DNA of 20,187 bases. Origin: JASJBU01 sp965372385. Lineage in GTDB: Bacteria > Pseudomonadota > Gammaproteobacteria > Chromatiales > Chromatiaceae. Positions within the stretch are counted from its first letter, which is position 1; the number at the start of each line of letters is the position of its first letter. The translations under genes were made by a program, and so were the position numbers. The stretch is from positions 1-20,187 of the forward strand of contig CBDVCD010000030.1 in NCBI GenBank assembly GCA_965372385.1, given 5' to 3'. The notes under the pieces were generated by a model, which saw only the letters and a program-made list of their open reading frames with translations, had not been told where the DNA came from and did not search any database. Of the stretch, positions 8,308 to 16,718 are shown in pieces.

Positions 8308-9562
8308 AGTGGATAACCTGACCCAACATCTCAGGCGTCACCAGTACTACACCTCCCTCGCTGACATGGAACCGTTCGGCATCGGCTGCCGCATCTTCAC
8401 CAATTACCATCCCCTCCGGGATCTCGCAACCCCGATCTATGACCGCCCGGGTAATCCTGCAGTTGCGCCCGATATTCACATCCGGCAATACCACACAGTC
8501 CGTTATTTTACTATAAGAATTGAGCCTGACATTGGAAAACAACAGAGAGTTCCTCACAGAGGAACCGGATATCACGCAGCCACCCGAGACCATGGAGTCC
8601 ACCGCCATGCCCCGCCGGTCATCATCATCGAAGACAAATTTGGCTGGAGGCAGCTGTTCCTGATAGGTCCAGATCGGCCAACTCCTGTCATACAGATTCA
8701 GCGGTGGGGTAACCCCAATCAACTCAAGATTAGCGGCCCAAAAGGCGTCCACCGTACCCACATCCCGCCAGTAGGCCTGCTTGCCACTGCTGGGATCATT
8801 AAACGGGTAGGCTAGCACGCGATAATTGTTGATCACCCTTGGAATGATGTCCGTACCAAAGTCATGGGACGAATCCGGGGTATCCGCATCTTTAATCAGC
8901 TGTTCAAACAGGAACTTCCTATTGAATACATAGATCCCCATGGAAGCAAGGGCCACATCATCATGTCCAGGTATCGGTTCGGGGTTGGCCGGTTTTTCCT
9001 TGAATTCGACGACCCGATTCTCCTTATCGACACTCATCACCCCGAAACCTTTGGCCATCTCCAGATCCACGGTCAGACAACCCACGGTCATATCCGCACC
9101 GGATTCCACGTGCTCGGCGATCATCGTACCGTAGTCCATCTTATAGATGTGGTCGCCCGCCAGGATCAATACGTAGTCCGGATTGTGATTACGCAGGATG
9201 TCCAGGTTCTGATAGACCGCGTCCGCGGTTCCCTCATACCAGCTGCTCTCAATCCGTTGCTGTGCGGGCAACAGCTCCACGAACTCGCCAAACTCCCCGC
9301 GCAGGAATCCCCAACCCCGCTGAATGTGCAGAATCAGGGAGTGGGCCTTGTATTGAGTCAACACCCCGACGCGCCGGATACCGGAGTTTATGCAGTTGGA
9401 GAGGGGGAAATCCACGATGCGAAACTTACCCCCAAACGGCACCGCCGGCTTTGCCCGCCACTTGGTCATAGCCTTAAGGCGTGAGCCACGACCTCCCGCC
9501 AGGATCAATGCCAAGGTATTTCGTGTGATGCGACTGACAAAACGCGGATGCTGTTCTGACAT
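8297..9562 (-). CDS. glgC: glucose-1-phosphate adenylyltransferase (ADP-glucose pyrophosphorylase)
   Basis: Makes ADP-glucose from glucose 1-phosphate and ATP, the committed and normally allosterically controlled step of glycogen synthesis. The product has 421 residues (E. coli 431). Visible motifs: the nucleotide-binding LALILAGGRGSRL (17-29), Lys38 in AKPAVPFGGK (the fructose 1,6-bisphosphate site Lys39 in E. coli), WYEGTADAVYQN, LILAGDHIYKMDY, and the glucose 1-phosphate loop VEFKEKPANPE. The C-terminal left-handed beta-helix follows from about residue 300. Start ATG at 9562 has GAGGGAG 7 bases upstream. It is the first gene of glgC-GH57-malQ and diverges from glgB across 121 bases (9563-9683), where I saw no clear sigma70 promoter on either strand. 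Confidence 0.98.
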   Translation of the reverse strand: MSEQHPRFVSRITRNTLALILAGGRGSRLKAMTKWRAKPAVPFGGKFRIVDFPLSNCINSGIRRVGVLTQYKAHSLILHIQRGWGFLRGEFGEFVELLPAQQRIESSWYEGTADAVYQNLDILRNHNPDYVLILAGDHIYKMDYGTMIAEHVESGADMTVGCLTVDLEMAKGFGVMSVDKENRVVEFKEKPANPEPIPGHDDVALASMGIYVFNRKFLFEQLIKDADTPDSSHDFGTDIIPRVINNYRVLAYPFNDPSSGKQAYWRDVGTVDAFWAANLELIGVTPPLNLYDRSWPIWTYQEQLPPAKFVFDDDDRRGMAVDSMVSGGCVISGSSVRNSLLFSNVRLNSYSKITDCVVLPDVNIGRNCRITRAVIDRGCEIPEGMVIGEDAAADAERFHVSEGGVVLVTPEMLGQVIHYVR

Positions 9563-9683
9563 GATACTTCTCCCTCTTTACAATCCCTAGACGACTGTTG
9601 TTGTAATAAACACCGATTAAACCTTTCCTATGTTACCATCATGTTCCCTTCGAGGCGTACCCGAAGAAGCGAGATTTTTTGAT

Positions 9684-11903
9684 ATGAAGCAAGCAATACA
9701 TGATGCTCTTCCGGAACCCTTGCAACGCCTTATCGAGGCGCGTCACCACAACCCTTTCGAGGTGCTGGGGCAACATACGGAAGCTAACCAATCGCTGGTC
9801 CGCGTTCTGCTGCCCAGGGCCAAATCCGTAATTTTGCTTGAGACCAGGCGGGTATTACAACGCATCGAAGGAACTGACATTTTTGAAGGCCGCTTCACTG
9901 ACTCCATTCCCGATCGTTACCAGCTTGAATGGGAGGATGAGTTCGGACAGAGGCACCAACATTACGACCCCTACTGTTTCCCACCCCAGCTAGCAGAATT
10001 CGATCTCCACCTGTTCGGTGAGGGCCGACATCGCCATGCCTATCGTTTCCTCGGGACTCATCCCCGCCAGGTAGATGGAATAGAGGGCATGCTGTTTGCC
10101 GTCTGGGCCCCGAATGCCACCCGGGTCTCGGTGGTGGGGGACTTCAACCAGTGGGATGGCCGGGTTCACCCCCTGAGGGTGAGGGGCGGTTCCGGAATCT
10201 GGGAACTCTTCATCCCCGGTCTACAGGTGGGTGCGATCTATAAATTCGAGATCCGTTCCCAGGCGGGGGATACCTCCCTGCGCGCCGATCCCTATGGCAA
10301 CTCCTTTCAATTGCGCCCGGAGACCGCTGGCATCGCAATCGCCAGCGATACCTTCAGCTGGGACGATGCGGAGTGGCTCTCCAAGCGCGGACAGACCAAC
10401 TGGCAACAGGCCCCCATGTCCACCTATGAGGTCCACCTTGGCTCATGGCAACGGGATGAAGCGGGTGACTTTCTCAACTACCGGGATCTCGCCCACCGAC
10501 TCTGCGAACATGCCAAATTGACCGGTTTCACCCATATCGAGCTGCTGCCGATCACCGAACACCCCCTGGATGGTTCCTGGGGCTACCAGACCACCGGCTA
10601 CTTCGCCCCCACCAGCCGTTTCGGCACGCCCGATGACTTCCGCTATTTCGTCAACCATCTGCACCAAAACGGTATCGGCATCATCCTCGATTGGGTGCCC
10701 GCCCACTTTCCCCGGGACCGGCATGCCCTGGCCTATTTCGATGGCTCGGCCCTGTATGAGCATGCGGACCCCCGCAAGGGCGAACATCGGGACTGGGGCA
10801 CCCTTATCTTCAATTTCGGCCGCAACGAAGTCCGCAACTTCCTGATCTCCAGTGCAATCTACTGGCTGGAGGAGTTCCATCTCGATGGCCTGCGGGTGGA
10901 CGCGGTTGCCTCTATGCTCTACCTCGACTACTCACGCGAACCGGGCGACTGGATTCCCAACGAGTATGGCGGCCGGGAGAACCTCGAGGCTGTCAGCTTT
11001 ATGCGGGAACTCAACAGTGTCACCCACGAACTGCACCCTGGTACCCTGATGATCGCGGAGGAGTCCACTGCCTGGCCCCAGGTTTCACGCCCCACCTGGC
11101 TGGGCGGTCTCGGCTTCAGCATGAAATGGAACATGGGTTGGATGCACGACACCCTCTCCTACCTGTCGAAGGACCCGGTCTATCGGCACTACCATCATGA
11201 CCTGCTGACCTTTGGCATCCTCTACGCCTTCACGGAAAATTTCGTGTTGCCCTTCTCCCATGACGAAGTGGTGCATGGCAAGGGTTCCATGATCGGTAAA
11301 ATGCCCGGTGACCACTGGCAGAAATTCGCCAATCTGCGCCTGCTCTATACCTATATGTTTACCTATCCGGGCAAGAAACTGCTCTTCATGGGCTGCGAAT
11401 TTGCCCAGGGTAAGGAGTGGAATGAGAGTGAAGCACTCGATTGGCAACAGCAGGAGCACCCCTCTCACCAGGGTATACAAACCCTGATCGGTGATCTCAA
11501 TCGGCTCTATCGGGAGCAGCCAGCACTGCACGAGATCGACTTCGAGGAGGAGGGGTTCGAATGGGTCGACTGTCACGACAGTTCCCAATCCGTGCTCAGC
11601 TATCTGCGCAAGGACCGAGAGGGGAACGAACTGATCGTAATCCTGAACTTCACCCCGGTTCCCAGAGAGAACTACCGCATTGGACTCAGCCAGCCCGGTA
11701 AATATCTGGAGATCATGAATTCAGACTCCGCGTTCTACGGGGGCAGCAATATGGGAAATAACGGGGTGATCGGGACCGACCCCAGCAGTTGGATGGGGCG
11801 CGACCATTCCGCCGAGCTGACCCTGCCCCCCCTGGGTTGTGTGGTGCTGAAGAGATCACCGGAGGAGGTGATTAGCCCCATCGTTCAGCTGCATGTCAGT
11901 TGA
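9684..11903 (+). CDS. glgB: 1,4-alpha-glucan branching enzyme (GH13)
   Basis: Cuts alpha-1,4 chains and rejoins them as alpha-1,6 branches in growing glycogen. The 739-residue product has the N1 domain, a CBM48 domain (about 140-215), a GH13 barrel and a C-terminal beta domain. Catalytic residues are Asp406 in GLRVDAVASM, Glu459 in MIAEEST and Asp527 in LPFSHDEVVHGK, one residue off from E. coli Asp405/Glu458/Asp526. An upstream in-frame ATG at 9630 exists, but it has no ribosome binding site and its extra 18 residues do not look like the family. ATG at 9684 gives the normal N-terminus, although its own ribosome binding site is weak. It diverges from glgC and converges with pgi. Confidence 0.97.
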   Translation: MKQAIHDALPEPLQRLIEARHHNPFEVLGQHTEANQSLVRVLLPRAKSVILLETRRVLQRIEGTDIFEGRFTDSIPDRYQLEWEDEFGQRHQHYDPYCFPPQLAEFDLHLFGEGRHRHAYRFLGTHPRQVDGIEGMLFAVWAPNATRVSVVGDFNQWDGRVHPLRVRGGSGIWELFIPGLQVGAIYKFEIRSQAGDTSLRADPYGNSFQLRPETAGIAIASDTFSWDDAEWLSKRGQTNWQQAPMSTYEVHLGSWQRDEAGDFLNYRDLAHRLCEHAKLTGFTHIELLPITEHPLDGSWGYQTTGYFAPTSRFGTPDDFRYFVNHLHQNGIGIILDWVPAHFPRDRHALAYFDGSALYEHADPRKGEHRDWGTLIFNFGRNEVRNFLISSAIYWLEEFHLDGLRVDAVASMLYLDYSREPGDWIPNEYGGRENLEAVSFMRELNSVTHELHPGTLMIAEESTAWPQVSRPTWLGGLGFSMKWNMGWMHDTLSYLSKDPVYRHYHHDLLTFGILYAFTENFVLPFSHDEVVHGKGSMIGKMPGDHWQKFANLRLLYTYMFTYPGKKLLFMGCEFAQGKEWNESEALDWQQQEHPSHQGIQTLIGDLNRLYREQPALHEIDFEEEGFEWVDCHDSSQSVLSYLRKDREGNELIVILNFTPVPRENYRIGLSQPGKYLEIMNSDSAFYGGSNMGNNGVIGTDPSSWMGRDHSAELTLPPLGCVVLKRSPEEVISPIVQLHVS

Positions 11904-11930
11904 CACAGGAAATCTACGCAGGAAACCCAA

Positions 11931-12004
11931 GTAGGGCGGAAACCCTTTTCCGCCATCCTGCCGCTGGATCGAAGCGCGGATGTCGGCAAGGGTTACCGAC
12001 CTAC
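11931..12004. repeat. REP pair in inverted orientation (BIME-like)
   Basis: The plus strand starts GTAGGGCGGAAACCC and contains a hairpin, GGCGGAAA / TTTCCGCC. The minus strand from the other end reads GTAGGTCGGTAACCC, followed by its own CCGAC stem partner. The two starts agree at 13 of 15 positions and both carry the GTAG foot, so this is two REP units facing each other. It lies between the convergent ends of glgB and pgi. Confidence 0.7.
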
Positions 12005-12038
12005 GGCTTTCAGCTTGTTATTGCTGCTTAAGCAATGT

Positions 12039-12051
12039 GCTGAATAGTTGC
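12039..12051 (+). repeat. 13-base repeat GCTGAATAGTTGC, copy 2
   Basis: Exact copy of the 13-mer at 39-51, here 8 bases past the pgi stop. A short hairpin, ATTGCT / AGCAAT (12020-12036), lies between it and the REP pair. Confidence 0.5.
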
Positions 12052-12059
12052 CCGGATCG

Positions 12060-13703
12060 TTACTCCCGATGCCTGCGAAAATAGCTGATCAGTGACCGGG
12101 TCGAGGCGTCGTGCTCGGCATTCATATGCTCATCCAACAGTTCCGGCAGGATAACGCCAGCCAGCTGTTTACCCAGCTCCACGCCCCACTGGTCGAAGGA
12201 GTTGATGCGCCAGATTACCCCCTGCACGAAGATCTTGTGCTCATAGAGTGCAATTAATGACCCCAGCCGGCTGGGGGTGATCTTGTCGATCAACAGGGTA
12301 TTAGTGGGCCGGTTGCCTGGAAAGACCTTGTGTGGCAGCAGCTCGACGATCCGTTCCGCCTCCATCCCGCTGGCCTCCAACTCGTCCCGTGCCTCAGCGC
12401 GGGTCTTGCCCCGCATCAGGGCCTCGGTCTGGGCCAGACAGTTGGCCAGCAGCTTCTGGTGATGATCGCTCGATTCGTTATGACTGTTCACCGGCGCAAT
12501 GAAATCGCAGGGTATCATCTGAGTACCCTGATGGATCAGCTGATAGAAGGCATGCTGTCCATCGGTGCCCGCGGTGCCCCAGATGACAGGGCCGGTCTTA
12601 TAGGAGACAGGACCACCGAAACGGGTGACCCGCTTACCGTTGCTCTCCATGTCCGCCTGCTGCAGATAGTCGGGCAGATAGCGCAGATATTGGTCATAGG
12701 GCAGGATCGCCTGACTCGCGGCAGCGGCAAAATCCACATACCAGACACCCAGCAACGCCATGATAACCGGCATGTTCTCTGAAAGATCGGCATGCAGGAA
12801 GTGCTCGTCCATGGCATGGGCCCCTTCCAGCAGTTCATAGAAACGCTGCATACCAATGGCCACGGCAATCGGCAGTCCAATGGCCGACCAGAGTGAATAG
12901 CGACCACCTACCCAATCCCAGAAGCCGAACATGTTGTCGGTATCGATGCCGAACTCAGCCACCAGCTCCGCATTGGTGGATACCGCGACAAAATGTCGCG
13001 CCACTGCCTCATCCTGCTGCAGGGTCCGCAGCAACCAATCCCGTGCGGTGCGGGCATTGGTGATGGTCTCCTGGGTAGTGAATGTCTTGGAGGCGACGAT
13101 GAACAGGGTGGTCTCGGGTTTCAGTGGTTTCACCGTCTCGATCAGATGGGTAGCATCCACATTGGAGACAAAGTGCACTCGCAGATCGGGGGCCTGATAG
13201 TGCTTGAGGGCCTCGCAGACCATCAGCGGCCCCAGGTTCGAGCCGCCAATACCGATATTGACCACGTCGGTAATCGCCTTGCCGGTAAAGCCCTTCCATT
13301 CGCCTGAACGCACCGAACTGACGAAACCTTCCATCTGCTTCAGCACCGTATTGACTTGGGGCATCACGTCTTCGCCATCCGCCCAGATCGGCCGGTTGCT
13401 GCGGTTTCTCAGCGCCACGTGTAATACGGCCCGGTCTTCCGTGATATTCAGCCGCTCTCCGGAAAACATCCGCCGGCGCCAGCCATCCACATCGGCAACC
13501 TGAGCCAGCTCCAGCAGCAGTTTGAGGGACTTGGGCGTAATCCGGTTTTTCGAGTAATCGAGCAGGATACCGCACGTCCGTAGCGACATCTGTTCCACTC
13601 TTTCCGGGTTTTCCTGAAAGAGATCCCTCATTTGCAGGGGTTCTATCTCACTCCAGTGTTCCGTCAGGGCAGCCCACTCCCCGGTCTGATTGATTTCAGT
13701 CAT
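12060..13703 (-). CDS. pgi: glucose-6-phosphate isomerase
   Basis: Interconverts glucose 6-phosphate and fructose 6-phosphate in the cytoplasm and here connects the glycogen genes to glycolysis and gluconeogenesis. The 547 residues match E. coli (549). Visible are the sugar-phosphate binding stretch NIGIGGSNLGP (149-159), VASKTFTTQETITNA, VGGRYSLWSAIGL, and the catalytic set Glu353 in MESNGK, His384 in DGQHAFYQ and Lys512 in WGVELGKQ. The start MTEINQTGEW at 13703 has no strong ribosome binding site. A good promoter (13756-13784) lies 53 bases upstream, and the control region is shared with divergent glgA. The downstream end converges on glgB through repeats, and no T-tailed terminator is seen. 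Confidence 0.98.
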   Translation of the reverse strand: MTEINQTGEWAALTEHWSEIEPLQMRDLFQENPERVEQMSLRTCGILLDYSKNRITPKSLKLLLELAQVADVDGWRRRMFSGERLNITEDRAVLHVALRNRSNRPIWADGEDVMPQVNTVLKQMEGFVSSVRSGEWKGFTGKAITDVVNIGIGGSNLGPLMVCEALKHYQAPDLRVHFVSNVDATHLIETVKPLKPETTLFIVASKTFTTQETITNARTARDWLLRTLQQDEAVARHFVAVSTNAELVAEFGIDTDNMFGFWDWVGGRYSLWSAIGLPIAVAIGMQRFYELLEGAHAMDEHFLHADLSENMPVIMALLGVWYVDFAAAASQAILPYDQYLRYLPDYLQQADMESNGKRVTRFGGPVSYKTGPVIWGTAGTDGQHAFYQLIHQGTQMIPCDFIAPVNSHNESSDHHQKLLANCLAQTEALMRGKTRAEARDELEASGMEAERIVELLPHKVFPGNRPTNTLLIDKITPSRLGSLIALYEHKIFVQGVIWRINSFDQWGVELGKQLAGVILPELLDEHMNAEHDASTRSLISYFRRHRE

Positions 13704-13755
13704 AGTTTAAGGTTCTTTGTCATCCGGCAGTAACTGCCCTGGTTCCCAGGATGTG

Positions 13756-13784
13756 ATGTTAGGGAGATGCAGGCTTCTGTTCAA
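13756..13784 (-). promoter_or_regulatory. sigma70-like promoter of pgi
   Basis: On the minus strand TTGAAC, exactly 17 bases, then TAACAT. The predicted start near 13749 leaves a leader of about 45 bases. Confidence 0.5.
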
Positions 13785-13795
13785 GCAAATTGCCC

Positions 13796-13819
13796 CAGTT
13801 GATTGAGATCAGTCAACTG
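13796..13819. promoter_or_regulatory. dyad with FNR/Anr-like core between pgi and glgA
   Basis: CAGTTGA and TCAACTG are perfect inverted repeats 10 bases apart, and 10 of the 12 base pairs of the 24-bp dyad match. Within it TTGAT-TGAG-ATCAG (13799-13812) matches the FNR consensus TTGAT-N4-ATCAA at 9 of 10 positions. It sits between the two divergent -35 boxes, centred roughly 57 bases from the predicted pgi start and 72 from the glgA start. Confidence 0.42.
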
Positions 13820-13842
13820 ATGGCCTGATTGGGAAAAAGAAA

Positions 13843-13871
13843 TTGCCTCTCCTGTTTCGCTTTCCTATAGA
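13843..13871 (+). promoter_or_regulatory. sigma70-like promoter of glgA
   Basis: TTGCCT (13843-13848), exactly 17 bases, then TATAGA (13866-13871). The predicted start near 13878 leaves a leader of about 64 bases. Confidence 0.6.
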
Positions 13872-13941
13872 ATGCGCGTACTAGTAGGAAGGTCTTTACT
13901 TCAGAGCTTCACGAATGAAAAAAATATGAAGGCCAAGGCAC

Positions 13942-15417
13942 ATGAAGATTCTGTTCAGTTCCAGCGAGGCCACCCCGCTGATTAAAACCGGCGGCCTGGC
14001 CGATGTGTCGGGCAGCCTACCGGTCGCCCTGCGTTCACAAGGACTGGATTGCCGACTGATCATTCCCGCCTACCCGGAGGCCGTCGCAAAGGGCGATGAT
14101 CTGGAAATCGTCGCTGAACTGGAACTTCCCGGCAATATGGAGAGAGTTCGCCTGTTGTCTGGCACCGCCGGCCAACATGCTGTGCCAGTCTATCTGGTAG
14201 ACGCCCCCCTCCTTTTCAACCGCCCGGGCAACCCCTATCTCTCACCTGAAGGCCTCAACTGGCCCGACAATGCCGATCGGTTCGGCATCTTCTGCCGTGC
14301 CGTGGTGCATGTGGCCATGGACCATTGCGGGTTGGACTGGAAGCCAGACCTGGTGCACGCCAATGACTGGCAGACCGGTCTGGTGGCTCCACTGCTGCAG
14401 GATATTGCCGACCGACCAGCCACGGTCTTCACCATCCACAATCTGGCTTATCAGGGGTTGTTCGACTGGCGGGCCTTCGAACGCCTGCTGCTGCCTAAAA
14501 AACTTTGGAGCATCGATGGGGTTGAGTTCTACAAACAGTTCTCGTTCATCAAGGGGGGAATCGCCTGCTCCGACCGGGTCAATACGGTCAGTCCAACCTA
14601 TGCCGAAGAGATCAGAACCCCGACATTCGGCTATGGTCTCGAAGGCCTGCTGAAATACCGGGGTGGTCAATTCAGTGGCATTCTGAACGGCATCGACTAC
14701 CAGATCTGGGATCCGCAAGACGATCCACATATCGACACAACATACAGTGCGGATAAATTCACCGACAAGATCAACAATAAGCTGGCCTTGCAGCGCGAGT
14801 TCGGCCTACCGGAAAATGCCCGGATCCAGCTCTTCGGCTACATCGGCAGACTGGTGGACCAGAAAGGGGTGGATCTGATCCTGCAGGTTCTGCCGGGCAT
14901 CATGGACGCCGGTGCACAGATTGTCATGCTGGGTTCAGGCAACGCCGAACTGGAACGGGCGTTGCGGAAACTGAGCAGTAAATACCCCAGCCGGATCGGC
15001 GTGCGCATCGGCTATGACGAGGCCCTCTCCCATCGGATCGAGGCGGGCAGTGATTGTTTCCTGATGCCATCGAGATTTGAACCCTGTGGGCTGAACCAGA
15101 TGTACAGCCTGCGCTATGGCACGGTGCCCATCGTACGTGATACCGGTGGGCTGGCCGACACGGTAGTCGACGTCTCCGCCGCTAGCCTGGCGGATGGCAC
15201 CGCCACCGGGTTTGTCTTTGACCAGCCTGACGCTGCCAGTCTGTGGGAAGCCGTGGAGCGGGCCATCGATTTCTACCACCGGCCGGATGCGGCCTGGCAG
15301 ATCCTGGCAACCACCGGCATGCAGCAGGATTTTAGTTGGGAGGCCAGTGCCAAGTACTATATCGAACTCTATGAATCCGCCATAAAGTCCGTTTCGACCG
15401 GGAATCAGGGCAACTGA
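13942..15417 (+). CDS. glgA: glycogen synthase, ADP-glucose type (GT5)
   Basis: Adds glucose from ADP-glucose to the non-reducing end of alpha-1,4-glucan. The 491 residues have the two Rossmann-like domains of GT-B enzymes. Lys15 in PLIKTGGLADV binds ADP-glucose. VHANDWQTGL (138-147), FTIHNLAYQGLF and NTVSPTYAEEI follow, then the hinge into GILNGIDYQIWDP. The C-terminal domain has FGYIGRLVDQKGVDL and the catalytic Glu380 in RFEPCGLNQMY, with RDTGGLADTV after it. The start at 13942 has GAAGG about 10 bases upstream. It has its own promoter diverging from pgi. Its last 13 bases overlap the 3' end of panD on the other strand. Confidence 0.98.
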   Translation: MKILFSSSEATPLIKTGGLADVSGSLPVALRSQGLDCRLIIPAYPEAVAKGDDLEIVAELELPGNMERVRLLSGTAGQHAVPVYLVDAPLLFNRPGNPYLSPEGLNWPDNADRFGIFCRAVVHVAMDHCGLDWKPDLVHANDWQTGLVAPLLQDIADRPATVFTIHNLAYQGLFDWRAFERLLLPKKLWSIDGVEFYKQFSFIKGGIACSDRVNTVSPTYAEEIRTPTFGYGLEGLLKYRGGQFSGILNGIDYQIWDPQDDPHIDTTYSADKFTDKINNKLALQREFGLPENARIQLFGYIGRLVDQKGVDLILQVLPGIMDAGAQIVMLGSGNAELERALRKLSSKYPSRIGVRIGYDEALSHRIEAGSDCFLMPSRFEPCGLNQMYSLRYGTVPIVRDTGGLADTVVDVSAASLADGTATGFVFDQPDAASLWEAVERAIDFYHRPDAAWQILATTGMQQDFSWEASAKYYIELYESAIKSVSTGNQGN

Positions 15418-15800
15418 ACCGAGGCTGCCTGAATAGGAATGGAGTCACCCATCCGGGTCACTTGATTATGCTCGTTCAGATAGACCAGATTGGGCTTGAA
15501 CCGCTCCAGTTCCCGCTCATCCAATCCAGCATAGGCACAGATGATCACACGATCACCCGGCGACGCCTTATGGGCGGCAGCCCCATTCACCGAGATAACC
15601 CGGGAACCTGCCTCCGCACTGATGGCATAAGTGGTAAACCTTTCGCCGTTTGCGACATTATAGACCTGAATCTGTTCATACTCGCGGATACCCGCAAGCC
15701 TCAGCAGATCACTGTCGATGGCGCAGGAACCCTCGTAATCCAGTTCGGAGTGGGTTACACATGCCCGATGTAATTTGCATTTCAGAACCGTTAACCGCAT
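15405..15800 (-). CDS. panD: aspartate 1-decarboxylase proenzyme
   Basis: Makes beta-alanine from aspartate for pantothenate synthesis. The 131-residue proenzyme cuts itself between Gly24 and Ser25 (YEGSCAID), and Ser25 becomes the pyruvoyl group. Lys9, Arg54, Tyr58 and Asn72 sit at exactly the E. coli positions. Start ATG at 15800 has AGGG about 10 bases upstream. It follows panC by 57 bases in the pcnB-folK-panB-panC-panD run. Its stop lies inside the last codons of glgA on the opposite strand (13-base tail overlap). Confidence 0.98.
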   Translation of the reverse strand: MRLTVLKCKLHRACVTHSELDYEGSCAIDSDLLRLAGIREYEQIQVYNVANGERFTTYAISAEAGSRVISVNGAAAHKASPGDRVIICAYAGLDERELERFKPNLVYLNEHNQVTRMGDSIPIQAASVQLP

Positions 15801-15857
15801 GGAAAGCAGACCCTATATTTGAAGATTCGTTGATTATCCTTGATCTTTAGGCACCTA

Positions 15858-16718
15858 TCAATCCACAGGTTTTCGGGTTACCACCAGGTTATCGATCAGC
15901 CGGGGCCTACCCAGCCAAGCAGCGGCCAGCACCACCAGTTCCCGATCCTCCCCCTCTGACGGCATAAGATCGGCGGCGCGCCGCACACTGTAGTAGTCCG
16001 GACGGAAGCCACTCGCCCGTAGCGTTGCTTGCGCCGACGCTTCCAGTGAGTCAAGGTCGTTTTCACCCGCCGCGATGGCTTGGGCCGTGTTCTGTAGGGT
16101 CTGGTATAGACGGGGGGCGATCTCGCGCTCAGCCTTGCTCAGATAGCTATTGCGCGAACTTCTGGCCAGGCCGTCCGGCTCCCTCGCCGTGGCCATACCC
16201 ACGATCTTCACCGGCAGGGCAAGATCCGCCACCATGCGCCGGATCACCAACAGTTGCTGGTAATCCTTCTCGCCAAAAACCGCCAGGTCGGGCTGCACCA
16301 TGTTGAACAGCTTGCAGACCACCGTTGCCACACCGACAAAATGGCCGGAACGGCTGGCCCCGCAGAGCAGATCGGAAAGTTCGGGTACCTCTACCCGGGT
16401 CTGTGCCCTCTGCCCGTTTGGATAGACCTCCTCGACGCTGGGGGCAAACAGCATATCCGCCTCGACTGCCCGCAGTTTTTCCCGGTCGGCCTCGAAGGTC
16501 CGTGGATAACTGGCCAAATCCTCTCCCTCGCCAAACTGCAGCGGATTGACGAAGATCGTCACCAGACACCTATCCGCCAGCTGGCGGCCTAGCCTCACCA
16601 GCTCCAGATGCCCTGCATGCAGGTTGCCCATGGTCGGCACCAGAGCAACACTCATGCCCGTTGCTCGCCAGCGCCGCACCTGATCGCGCAGTTCCGCAAC
16701 CGTCGCGACAACCTTCAC
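15858..16718 (-). CDS. panC: pantothenate synthetase (pantoate--beta-alanine ligase)
   Basis: Joins pantoate and beta-alanine with ATP through a pantoyl-adenylate. The 286 residues (E. coli 283) include the HIGH-type ATP motif PTMGNLHAGHLELV, FVNPLQFGEGED, GEKDYQQL and the KMSKS-like RSSRNSYLSKAER. The frame is open 82 codons further upstream, but that stretch lies over panB and is not protein-like. The true start is GTG at 16716-16718, giving VKVVATVAEL; it overlaps the panB TGA as GTGA, so translation is coupled to panB. Confidence 0.96.
   Translation of the reverse strand: MKVVATVAELRDQVRRWRATGMSVALVPTMGNLHAGHLELVRLGRQLADRCLVTIFVNPLQFGEGEDLASYPRTFEADREKLRAVEADMLFAPSVEEVYPNGQRAQTRVEVPELSDLLCGASRSGHFVGVATVVCKLFNMVQPDLAVFGEKDYQQLLVIRRMVADLALPVKIVGMATAREPDGLARSSRNSYLSKAEREIAPRLYQTLQNTAQAIAAGENDLDSLEASAQATLRASGFRPDYYSVRRAADLMPSEGEDRELVVLAAAWLGRPRLIDNLVVTRKPVD

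Noticed and set aside
9630..9683. Upstream ATG giving an 18-residue longer GlgB
   Set aside because: No ribosome binding site, and the extra residues do not resemble the family N-terminus; the 9684 start gives active-site numbering one off from E. coli.
12560..12600. Pgi has WGTAGTDGQH where E. coli has WGEPGTNGQH, at first taken as loss of the catalytic glutamate
   Set aside because: Back-counting from the catalytic lysine shows that the catalytic glutamate is the one in MESNGK (Glu353) and the histidine is His384; both are present, so the active site is intact.
13915..13929. Four-codon leader ORF (MKKI) just before glgA
   Set aside because: Too short to judge, and no attenuator hairpin is near; probably chance in an A-rich leader.
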